64,000 nt of DNA. Source: Geosiphon pyriformis. Lineage: Eukaryota > Glomeromycota > Glomeromycetes > Archaeosporales > Geosiphonaceae. Below the pieces are notes generated by a model that ran no database searches, was not told the DNA's origin, and saw only the letters and a list, made by a program, of their open reading frames with translations. Numbering within the stretch: the first letter of the stretch is position 1; every line of letters begins with the position of its first letter. The stretch is from assembly GCA_016748015.1 (NCBI GenBank), contig JAAOMT010000778.1:4945-68944 (forward strand), read 5' to 3'. This document shows positions 10,961 through 20,994 of the stretch, one piece after another. Both the position numbers and the translations under genes were made by a program.

Positions 10961-12326
10961 AAACCAAACCAACTTAATTATTAGTAATTTTCCCTTTTTG
11001 ACAAACATGATAATGGACTTGGACAACTACTCTGCCTTAATGGAATTTTTGGATAAAGGACAATACCCACCGAAATACACACAACAACAAAAAGAACATT
11101 TGCGCAAACAATCAAATTTCTATTTGATTTGCCAGAATCAACTTTATAAAAGAAATAGAAAAGATCCTGACTGCTCTCAGAGAGTCATCAGATTTGAAGA
11201 AAGAGAAATTGTAATCTACAATATGTACACTGATCCATTAGCTAGACACTTTGGAAAAACAAAAACAATTCAGAAAACTTTAGCTCACTATTATTGGCCT
11301 ACCTTGGGAAAAGACATTGCTAAATACATCAAAACCTGTAATATCTGCCAAAGAAAAGGAAAATCCAATCACAAAGAAGATATCCATCCAATCTCTGTTG
11401 GTCAACCCTTTGACAGAATTGGTATAGATGTTGTTAAACCTTTAATAATAACTTCTGATGGCAACAGATACATTATTACAGCTACTGATTATCTTATAAA
11501 GTGGATAGAAGCAAGAGCCACTCTAGACCAAACAGCAGTCTCAATAGCCAATTTCATTTATGAAGATATCATTTGTTGCCATGGCTGCTCCAAAGAACTT
11601 TTATTTGATAGAGAAAGAGCTTTTCTCAGTACACTTGTTAAAGAATTTTGCAGAAAAATGGGAATACATTACAAACTTTCCTCTTCTTATCACCTCTAAA
11701 CAAATGGCCTAGTGGAACATTTCAATAGAACATTATGTGAAACTCTAGCCAAAACCAGTGAAAAAACAAACTTATGGAACAAAGTACTGTCTTCAGCTTT
11801 GTTTGCTTATAGAACTGTGAATCATGACATAACAAGTTATGAACCCTTTTATCTATTCTATGGATGAATGGCAACCCTATTAATAGAAACTGACATTGAA
11901 ACAATACTTTTTGAAGAAATAACAATAGGGAATTACAAAGACATTTTGCAAAGAAGACTTGGTACCATTCTTGACTCATTAGTAGAAGCACAGATAATTG
12001 CCTTTGAAAAGATAAAATAATTCCAAGAGAAGCTTAAGAAAAAGAAAACATGTAAAACACATTTTTTAAGTATTGGTGACTTCGTTTTAGAATACTGTTC
12101 AGACAGAGACAATGTCTATGGTAATAAATTCTCTAGCTGGTAGAAAAAACCCTTTATAGTCAACAAAGTTTTGAACAATGGTTCTTATATCTTACAAGAT
12201 CAATATAGAACAATCTTCAATGATTGCCCTGTTCATAACACACGACTTAAGAAATATCACAAACGACCTGATTGGTTACCTGTTGTGGTAATACTGACCC
12301 AAATGATCAACAAAAATCAGATATAA
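10961..12326 (+). pseudogene. pol: integrase with GPY/F-type C-terminus
   Basis: The frame is mostly that of 10863-11699, then stops at 11697 and 11866, both read through in the alignment. The zinc-binding N-terminus shows RHFGKTKTIQKTLAHYYW and CNICQ; the first His position is Y (NMYTDP) where the copy near 34650 keeps H. The catalytic core shows IGIDVV, LLFDRERAFLS and NGLVEHFNRTL, so the D, D and E are all present. The C-terminal GPY/F-like module is VYGNKFSSW*KKPFIVNKVLNNGSYIL (in part, about 12115-12190), followed by RLKKYHKRPDWL. No chromodomain is seen. The frame ends about 12326, overlapping the upstream open part of ORF3. Confidence 0.85.
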
Positions 12327-12367
12327 ATAAATGCACCATTCCCAAAACAGAGGTATCTTCAATTGAC

Positions 12368-13038
12368 ATGAACAATTATTTCCTAGATCAAAACATTCAA
12401 AATGCTTTCTACACTCTCCATGAGTACTGGATCAAAAATTATTTAAATGCTACTCTGACCATTGGAAAACAACCACCATAATTGATAACAGTAGAACACA
12501 TACTGTTATTAAACCAAAGAAAACCACTACCAGAAGAAAAAGAATTGGTAGCAAAATGGATAAGTATTTACTGAAAAGCATAACAGCAGCAATACTTACA
12601 CCTTCCATGACAATTGGAAAAATGATTAAGGAAATCTTGTCTATAGACAAAAACTTGTCATATAGAAGACAACTAGAACTCTATAGTCATCTTGGTGAAA
12701 TTATAGAAGAAATGAAGCTCATGAAGAAAACAACTTCAGAGATACAAGTGAAAATTTTGGGCATTATACGTTTAAATGTCCCAAGAGTTTTGACCATTGC
12801 AAGAAAAGCCAAAACTCTTATACAAAGATTTGGTCTCTTGGATACAAAGCTTATTTCACCTCAAGTACTATACACTCTATTTACAAAAGATTTCAACAAA
12901 CTAGTTAGTTTTGAGTTAGACAAAACCCTTCAATTAGAATACCCTATAAATAGCTTGATTTCGCCAGAGCTCAATCTCTTTGGAGAAGATAATATTATGA
13001 TGAAACCCATAATTTTTATTAGTTATTACATGTATTAA
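12368..13038 (+). pseudogene. ORF3 downstream of integrase, plus-strand element
   Basis: This ORF of about 223 codons starts at the conserved ATG 12368 (MNNYFLDQNIQN) and ends at TAA 13036-13038 inside the 3' LTR. One base is lost near 12475, so it is read in two frames (to about 12481, then 12556-13038). The core SEIQVKILGIIRLNVPRVL and FGLLDTKLISPQVLYTL is nearly identical in three copies in this window. The reading is open upstream of the ATG and overlaps the end of pol, so a frameshift fusion cannot be excluded. There is no signal peptide, membrane segment or known motif that I recognise. Its function is unknown. Confidence 0.65.
12981..12992 (+). promoter_or_regulatory. Polypurine tract candidate
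   Basis: The purine-rich GGAGAAGATAA (GGAGAGGATGA in copy 1) directly precedes the 3' LTR and lies within the last codons of ORF3. It would be expected to prime plus-strand synthesis. Confidence 0.45.
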
Positions 13039-13646
13039 CTACTGATGTCATATAATTAGCCACTCTATTTTTAGATAGTGATTATTAACTTGATTATTGA
13101 CCTAGTTGTTGATCTGGTTGTTGACCACTTTCAATAGCTATATAAGCGATGAGTCTTTTAGCTATAGAAAATCATCTCTCAGACAAGAATCAAATAAATA
13201 AAAATAACAACTTTCATCTTAATTACTCTCTTATCACTAATTTCTCTTTCCTTACCTTCAAGTATTTGAACATCTTAGGATAAAAAGATTACTTGTTGGC
13301 CTTTTCTTGTTTGAATAATTGTAGTATTTGAAGACTATTTATATAAACATGACTGAAGAGCACAAGTTAATACTTGATATTGAATTCTAAAAGTGCTGAC
13401 ATGAAGACATAGAATTAATACCAGCAGTGATCAATTGTTAACAGTATGGACTATTTTTCTATCTTCAGATTCCCAGTTATCTTTGAAAAAAATAGTGACT
13501 GAGATATTTTATGAGACTGATCTTGCCCATTGAATCCATACTTATTCAATTCGCTCATTAAAGTTGAATCCTTTTTAATTATTTTCATCACTCTACAATC
13601 CTGTTCTCTCTTGCTATCTGTTAACTTGTTACTCCAACCCATAACA
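12993..13646 (+). repeat. 3' LTR, plus-strand gypsy family 1
   Basis: The LTR is 654 bp and begins TATTATG (decayed TGTTAT) and ends ATAACA. It has fewer U3 12-bp units than the 5' LTR. Many differences between the pair are transitions, so the insertion is not recent. Confidence 0.92.
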
Positions 13647-15369
13647 GTATATTTCCAATGCTTTACATTAAACTATATTAATATATTTGTATTTATCCAT
13701 AATGAGTGTAAACTCTAATATCTTAAAACAGCTGAGTATTCTACCACTGTTACTTTGTCTGTATTTTTTTGTAAAGTTTATTCATATTATTAGTAATCTA
13801 TCCTTGTTCTGTATCTGATGCAAATACAAAATATTCTCCTTTCTCAATAAGTTTTTGACTTTAGTATAGATTACACTTAAAAATATGACAGTCTCAATTA
13901 AGTGTAAGTGTGGTCTTAAAAATTCAGGTACTCTATATGTATTTTCAAAGTTTTTGAATAAAATGTCTCTTTTTTTTATTATTTGTATATATTTGCTATA
14001 AAATTAATTCTTGGTCTAGATTATTTATTAATGGGGTATTCAAGTATACTTTAAGCTGATCATCTTTGTGTTTGCAAGTTGGTTAGTCTGATTTTTGTAG
14101 TTATACCAGCAATATTATTATTGTTTAATCTAACCAACAAATCTGTGATCTTGTTTTTTGCTTGAATATTATCAATTTTGAACAAATTGTACAAAGATAA
14201 GTGATACATAATACTGGCTGGAAAATTTATTAAAAGTTTTGCCTTTTTTTTACAGTGGCTGAGATCTTTGAAGTTCATTTTTTGGCCCAATTAGTTAAAA
14301 TATAGGTCAATTAAGATCTAAATTCTATTATTGGACTAAGTATACTATTAAAAATGTAAATTGTCTGTTTTTTTGTAATATGTTTCTTCCTAATAACTTT
14401 ACATACTGCATTAATATCAGATTCTATTATTTTTAGCACAGTTTCATTTTTTTTATCTGCTTTAATCCATACCCTCAAATATTAGATACATATAGTAAGG
14501 TCTAGCAATTTCAAGATTTGTTTATTTGATCCAAATTTCAGTGGCTCAACTAACATTGATTTTTTTTTGGAAGGTCTGATTACCATTGTTTTAATCTTAT
14601 CTAAGTTAATTTTAATATTTACTATTCTAAAAAAAAAGCTGGTTGTATCTAATATACTCTGTATTTTCTGTCTTGAGTTAGCTATCTACACTCTGTTATC
14701 CACAAAAATAAAATAATTTACTGATATCAACAGTGATTGTGTATTTGTTTGGTTGTTTTATTTTTTTTATTCTGATGTTAGTTTGTACTCTTGACTATAA
14801 TTGGCTTGTTTTACTTTATTTAGTAAAGGGTTATAGAAAATTTTTCACATAATGGATAAGTTTGTTTTCCCCTAATCTAGTTCATCTTATACTTAATATT
14901 TATCACTTAATCTAAACTTAGTTATGATTCTATTGCTTTTATTGTTATGTATTAAGCCAAATAGCTTAATAAACCTATTGTTTATCTTGATTTTTTTCAG
15001 TGCAGCTTTTATGGGTTTCTATCTTACTAAGTTATAGGCCTTTTTTATGTCCTAAAATGTAAACTAAGCCTCATTACCAAATTCTCTTGCATGTTTAGCA
15101 ACAGCATTAATTACATGAATTGGCATTGTTATAGATATATTCTTCAAAACTAAAGTGTTGTAATCTTTTAGAACATTATAGAACTCATATGTTTTTGATA
15201 TTTTTTTAGTTAAAATCTTTGTTAAGATCTTTCTAATACTTTTTATAAGTGTAATTAGTCTGGTAATGTTAATATTGCCACTTTATTTTTTTAGTTTTGG
15301 AATTAGTATGACTTATCCTATTTTCTATTTCTTAAACATGTTTGTTGCTTTTATATAAGTATGAGTTTT
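13647..15369 (-). pseudogene. LINE-I ORF2 fragment K (RT to thumb/RNase H border)
   Basis: Read on the minus strand, the segment enters in the RT domain (about 15300, matching the plus-strand LINE E near 19530). It passes the DIKKAYNLV palm motif (about 15030) and continues to the thumb piece 14290-14060, which shares HLSLYNLFKIDNIQ with 25101-25412. It stops where the gypsy LTR ends at 13646. No ORF over 80 codons survives. Its 5' side abuts the plus-strand LINE E head-to-head at about 15370. Confidence 0.6.
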
Positions 15370-15502
15370 AACTATAATACTAGCATAGAACAAAACAATT
15401 TTAATAATAATACTTGAAAAATTGGCATTATTAATATTAAAGAACTTAATAATTCTAACAAACTAAAGAAGTACTACAGTGAATTAAAGAAGAACAATTT
15501 GA

Positions 15503-17932
15503 TTTTTTTTTTGTTAATGTGTAGTTACACTAATTGTTTATTAGTTTGTTTAATAATATAGTTAACATTTTTATAAAGCCAGCTTACCCAATAATACAAA
15601 ATTACAAGATGTGGCTAACCACAAGTGGAAAGTCCTAATTACATACTAGTACTACTTATGCTACTTAATATATTAAATATATATAATTCATACATTTTAC
15701 TCATAATACTAACAAGCTCATAACTATTTTTAATCATACTACTCATCCACTTAGCAGTCTAATCAAGATTGGATTTAATATTAAAAAGTTGAATCTCCCA
15801 TAATTCTATTATTGCATCAAATATGTCATCATAGACTCAGAAATTTTTAATATCAATATTATTATCATCATCATCTATGTTTTTATTTTTAAAAACATTA
15901 ACAAAGTAGACTTTCTCACTTTTTTTTTGATGTCTACTACTTCTTTTTGTAGCAAAGAAGCCACAGCACAAACAGTTTTAATTTGGGTTGCCAATCCAAT
16001 TACACTTTTTTTTATTGCTTCTGCCATAACAAGTAAAGTAAACAGTAATTTAGTAATCAACATAACCAGAGAGCTCACAGGCTCAACTATAGATTTAATC
16101 AACAAAAACAGTTTACTAAGATGAGTTTTCAAAGAAGCCAATCTAGCATTAACAGCAGCATCTGGACCAAAGAAAACAATAGATAACAGAGGTATTAAAA
16201 CTATAAAAGAGCACCAAAGACCAGATTCATATCAGCAGCAGCAGCAACAAGAGAAACAACAGAGATAACAGCTTTGGCATAAGATTTGGCTTCAACAAAA
16301 GACAACTTGAAAACTTTGAGACCACCAACAGAGTTGGAAAAAATTTTGGGAGAGAGAGGTAATAACACTTTATAGTTTATAGCCAAATAATTCAATTCTT
16401 GATATCTGTAGCAATAACAACATTCAAGAGTTTCCCATCAAATGTGACAGCCATATAAAGTACCAGTTTTTGATACAGCAATGTTCAAAAATTCTGAGGA
16501 ATCAAATATAACTATAGCAAAACATTGATATCAATATAACTTAAGAGAATAGAAAATAAAACAAGTATGGCCACCAACTTGAGAGACCAACTTGCTAATC
16601 TTAAAGGCAGTACAGCCAAAAAAAAGATTAACCAACTTGGTTTTAAAAGCATTTCTTGAAATAATAATCTTCTTTTGGTTGACTAAAAGCAGAATTCTAA
16701 TACTGTTTTTTCTTACCAATACTAACCAGTAAGTAAGAGCAATAGCAGCAGAAGAAGAGTCTTGAAATTGAACCACAGCATATTTTTATAAACCAGTAGG
16801 CTTTAATTTGACTAAAGTAACAACACCAAAAACACCCAGAGAGAGTTTAATGTCATTAAAAGAAGTACTTAAAGATACATTATAAAGTGCAACTAATACA
16901 AAAGAGAAAGAAACAGAGACTACACCAAAAGACTGTGTAATCTTAAGAGTGGTCAGAAAAACTTCATTATTAATGGCCATTTTGGTGGCACTGTATAGAT
17001 TCTCTTGAGATACAAATTCCACACAAAACAATTTGACAGCATTTCATAAAACAGACTTAAACCCAATACAACCAGACAGCAACTAAAACAAAGAAACAAG
17101 CAGGACCATTTTAATCTTAAATGTAATACTAAGTACTAGATTGGAGGCCACCCAACCAGAGAACTTTTAATAACCATTCATATTCTCCCAAGCATTACTA
17201 TTAACAACACCAGAAACTGAAGAAGAAGCAGTTAATTTTATTTCCATCTGATCAACCCAATCTTTAAGATTATCTGCAATAATAAACTGTTTTTGCTTTT
17301 ATAATAAGTGATAATCTGCTAAAAAGTACTATATCAGGCAACACAGCCAGTAGTTGATCTTGGCTTATCTTAAAAAATATGCTGCTGCTGTTGCCATTCA
17401 TATCAAGAAGAGAACTGGCTGTTGCTGTGAAGATTTTACCCAAGATCTTATCTGAAACCACAAAGAAGTTTGGTGTCACCAAAGCAGTTGTGAGTGTTAG
17501 CTGCTGTTTTTTGGAATTTTTGGCTTTTATGGCTATTTGTAAAGCAGTAGTAGTAGTAGTAAAAATGGGAGTAGTAAGAGCAAGAAAGACCAATTTGTTT
17601 ACTGGTCTGTTATTAAAAATCTTTGGGCTTTTAGAAGTAGTAGAAACAACATTGAGACTAACTTAAGTATGTTTTTTGGAAGGAATTTTGACTGGAAAAG
17701 AACTACCAGCCAAAGATAAAGAAACTGAACCAGAAACCATTAAAAGCAGCTTTTCACTAATATTTTTAAAAAAAAATGTAGCCAAAACATTTTGTCTAGC
17801 TGCTTTAATAACAGAGAGATCTTTTCATGTTGAAACTTTATTAGTTACTATAAGAAAAGTAATGTTTGCAGCTTTTTTACTCTTAGTTCTAGTCATAATT
17901 ATAAAAATTAAAAGAAAAAAAGTTTTTTTGCT
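15503..17932 (-). mobile_element. Half-LINE A: ORF1-only LINE unit
   Basis: The unit is 2430 bp with target-site duplication ACAATTTGA at 15494-15502 and 17933-17941, and a poly(T) at the left edge (the minus-strand poly(A) tail). The target is the LINE E ORF2 N-terminus, which reads through once the unit is removed. It has a short 5' UTR (about 36 bp), ORF1 over nearly all its length and a 3' UTR of about 150 bp. No endonuclease or RT is present. Confidence 0.8.
15650..17896 (-). pseudogene. ORF1 of half-LINE A (RRM + zinc knuckle)
   Basis: This nucleic-acid-binding ORF1 has about 745 codons, from ATG 17896 (MTRTKSKKAANITFLIVTN) to about 15650, with several stops and shifts. Domains in order: a Ser/Thr/Ala-rich N-terminus (17593-17270, NFFVVSDKILGKIF); an RRM-like region across 17031-16531 (FGVVTLVKLKPTG, then VQFQDSSSAAIALTYW); a degenerate CCHC knuckle near 16420-16380, intact in outline in copy C; a coiled-coil-like Leu-rich region (16141-15875, LKTHLSKLFLLIKSIVEPV); and an acidic/Asn-rich tail. 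The long plus-strand ORFs here (17379-17666, 17676-18026) are antisense readings. The protein would coat LINE RNA. Confidence 0.7.
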
Positions 17933-17941
17933 ACAATTTGA

Positions 17942-20065
17942 CTTTGTAATTATTATGAAAACTAAATTAACTCCACACAAAAAAAAAAGTATGCTTTTTG
18001 GCTTTAGTGAATATCATGCTTTTTGAAAGTCAAGTGCTAAGAAACAAATGGAAACTGAGGTGGAAATACTGATAAAAAGATATTAAACTCACTATATAAA
18101 ATTAATCAGAGAATACTATAGAAGAATATTATATTTGGTATTAAAATTTAGAAGTAAAATTAGTGTGCACATAGTAGAATTGTACATATCTGCTTCAAAA
18201 TCGATCTCTGAGAAAGCAGTAGCAAAAAAATCAGAAAACTCTTGGTAAATATTGTGCAAAACAAAGAAATAATCATAGTAACAAGCAATTTGAATAAAGA
18301 TCTAGCATCCAAATCACTTGAAGAAACATTTGCTACAAACAAAGTCAAAGTTTGTCCCACTGCAACAATGTTGTAACAAATAAATTTGGTAAATACATAT
18401 AAAGTATATGCAACAAACAAGCTGGAAAAAACATGAACATTAAATAAAATACAAAGAAAATTAGACTATATGTTTACTAATGCTGTTATAGCTTCATTGA
18501 TTACAAACATTGAGATGATTAATGTCAATAAATTATTTAGAACTGATTACAAAACAGTAGTAACAAGTATCTGATTTGACAGATATTAAAAAATCTAAAT
18601 CTGGAAGAAAAAAAAGTAACACAACTATAATTAATGGAAAAAAAGCATCTGAAATGCAATAAAAAATCTATTTAAGAGAAATTGATTAATTAACAGATAA
18701 AACACAAAGAAAATTAGAAGATAATAGCAATAATAATCTAAACCAAATATAACTTACAATTAAGAAAACTGTGTTTCAAACTGCTGATTGTTTACTAAAA
18801 AAAAAGTAAAAGTCTGATCTATACACATAAAAAAAAATGCACAAATCACAAACTGGTTAAAATTATAGCTGATATAATCAAACAAATAAGAGTAAAAAAT
18901 GTAAATATACATAATAACAATATTATACAGCTATTAACTAAATAGAAACAATTAAAACCTAAAGTAACAAATAATTCTTCCAAGAGATAAATTTATTATA
19001 GAACTATTTAGTATTAAAAAAAAATACAGATCAATATTGTATTCTAGGATTAAGCTATAATAGCAAAGCCAGATAATGAACAATATTATCAAAAAACAAC
19101 AAAACTTTGAACTAAACAAAGGGACTATAATTAAGAGCATTCTAAACAAAAAAAAACAAAGAATAGTACTGAACTATATTATTGAAGAAGGCAAATTTCA
19201 TGATAATTATGATGAAATCAAAAAGCTAATAAACAAAAAAGCTTAAAATTGAATTAGAACAAGAATTCTTGAACCTAAAATTTAAGAAAATTGGAAATAC
19301 AGATTTAAACTAATTGAGAGTATTTTTGACCATGTTTTTGATAGTGTAATGACTGAAATAACAAATAAAGAATTTAAACACATACTGGGTCACATATTAT
19401 ACAACAAAGCTTCTGGCTTATTAGACATTCAAGCTGAACTATGGAAGAAGGCTGGGCCTAATACCAAGTTTAAACTGAAAATACTGCTTAATATTTGCAT
19501 AGAAGCAGCAAATATGTCTAATAAGTAGAGAATAATACAAGTCATATTAATTCCAAAGCCAAAAAAACAAAATAGCAATATTGACATTATTAGGCCAATT
19601 ACACTTATAAAAAGTACCAGAAAAATCTTAACAAAGATTCTGACTGTAAGAATATTAAAAACATATAAGCTTTACAATATTTTAAAAGATTATAATATCT
19701 TATTTTAAAGAATACTTTTACAATAGTGCCAATTTATGTAATTAATGCTATAGCTAAGCATGCAAGAAAATTTGGTAATAAGGCTTGGTTTACATTTCAA
19801 GACATGAAAAAAGCATATAACTTAGTAGAATAGAAATTCATAAAAGCTGTACTAAAAAAATTAAGATAAAGAATAAGTTTACTGAATTATTTGGCTTAAT
19901 ACACAACAATAAAAACAATAGAATCATAATTGAGTTTGAATTAAGTAATGAATATCAAGTATAGAATAGACTAAATTAGAGGGAAACAAGCTTATTTATT
20001 ATGTAAAAGTTTTTTATAATATTTTATTATATAAAATAAAACAAGCCAATTATAGTCAAAAGTAT
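17942..20065 (+). pseudogene. LINE-I copy E: APE-type endonuclease and first part of RT
   Basis: The segment reads on from the broken N-terminus at 15502. Traces of the endonuclease (IIMKTKL..., FGFSEYHAF, YYRRILYLVLKF, then a DFN-like site) align with the better F copy at 45600-46150. RT traces from about 19500 include VILIPKPKKQNSNIDIIRPITL and WFTFQDMKKAYNLVE (about 19785-19835), the palm motif with the catalytic Asp. Stops occur every few dozen codons. The region ends at a solo LTR inserted at 20066. Confidence 0.6.
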
Positions 20066-20490
20066 TGTTATAGGTTGGAGTAACAAGCTAACAGATAGCA
20101 AGAGAGAACAGAATTGTAAAGTGATGAAAATAATCAAAAAAAAATTACAATAAGGGAGCAAATTAAGAAGAGAAAAAAATAAGATATATGAATGCTAACA
20201 AGTAATCTTTTATTTTAAGATGTTTAGATACTTAAAGATAGGGAAAAAAAAATAAGCAATATGAGAGAAAGTAATTGATAATGGATTTTTATTTTATTAC
20301 TTTGATTATGTTTTTTTATAACTAAGAGACTTATTGCTTATATAGCTATTAAAAGTGGTTAATAATTAGGTCAACAACTAAGTCAATAATCAGATTAATA
20401 ATCACTATTTAAAAATAAGGTGGTTAATTATATGATATTAATGGTTAATACATATAATAATTAATAAATCTATGAATTTTAATCATAACA
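20066..20490 (-). repeat. Solo LTR of gypsy family 1 (internally deleted)
   Basis: The repeat is 425 bp, inverse orientation, ends TGTTATAGG and CATAACA. It lacks about 230 bp of the middle of the LTR. The flanks are GTAT (left) and ATAC (right). The uninterrupted LINE K reads GTAC at this point (about 14786), so the duplication was GTAC and each copy has one transition. Confidence 0.82.
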
Positions 20491-20807
20491 ATACAAATTG
20501 ATGGCTAAATAAAAAAAATAGAGCAATTAAACAGATACACAATTATTGTTAGTATTAGTAAACTATCTTGTTTTTGTAAATAACACAGTGTGAATAGCTA
20601 ATTTAAGACAGAAAATACAGAATATACTAAACACAGCTAGCTTTTTTTATAGAATAATAAATATTGAGATCAATTTAAATAAAACTAACACTATGGTAGT
20701 TAGATCTTTTGAAAGTAGATTAGTATTAGCTAAGCCATTAAAATTTGAATCAACTTAACAAATCTTAAAATTGTTGAACCCTATTACATGTATTTGGTAC
20801 TTGGGAG
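20491..20807 (+). pseudogene. LINE-I copy E: RT continuation
   Basis: This short stretch lies between the solo LTR and the Tigger element. It reads in pieces as the LINE palm/thumb region (TNTMVVRSFESRLVLAKPL..., ILKLLNPITCIWYLG) and continues at 25071. The catalytic YxDD site is not recognisable here. Confidence 0.45.
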
Positions 20808-20854
20808 TACAGTGAACTCTCTTTATAATCATACTTTTTGGTTAGCACATTTGT

Positions 20855-20885
20855 GGTGACTATAAAAAGATAGGACTATAAAAAA
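20855..20885 (+). repeat. Subterminal GACTATAAAAAGA repeats, left end
   Basis: Two copies of GACTATAAAAAGA-like sequence lie just inside the left inverted repeat. At least four similar copies lie inside the right end (about 24878, 24926, 24962, 25012). They are candidate transposase-binding sites. Confidence 0.45.
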
Positions 20886-20994
20886 TGATTAATATCTTAT
20901 CACATAATCTATATATTACATGCATAATATAATAACCAATTATATATATTTTATTTAAAAAAGCTATCTATTTGCAACTGTTTTTTTTCTTCTT

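Larger units (their letters stand above)
5983..13646 (+). mobile_element. Near-complete Ty3/gypsy family-1 LTR retrotransposon
   Basis: The element is 7664 bp, ordered LTR, PBS, gag, protease, RT/RNase H, integrase, ORF3, PPT, LTR. RNase H before integrase places it in Ty3/gypsy. Every ORF carries stops, frameshifts or lost catalytic residues, so it is not autonomous now. The flanks are ATAC (left) and GTAT (right). Each is one transition from GTAC, a possible decayed 4-bp duplication, but the two flanks come from different relics (dUTPase pol and LINE K), so an ectopic exchange is also possible. Confidence 0.92.

Noticed and set aside
17379-18026. Long hydrophobic plus-strand ORFs (Leu/Val-rich, membrane-like)
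   Set aside because: They are the antisense of the Ser/Thr/Ala-rich ORF1 of half-LINE A; the same antisense ORFs recur at 30298-30764 and 40654-41223 only because the ORF1 is repeated.
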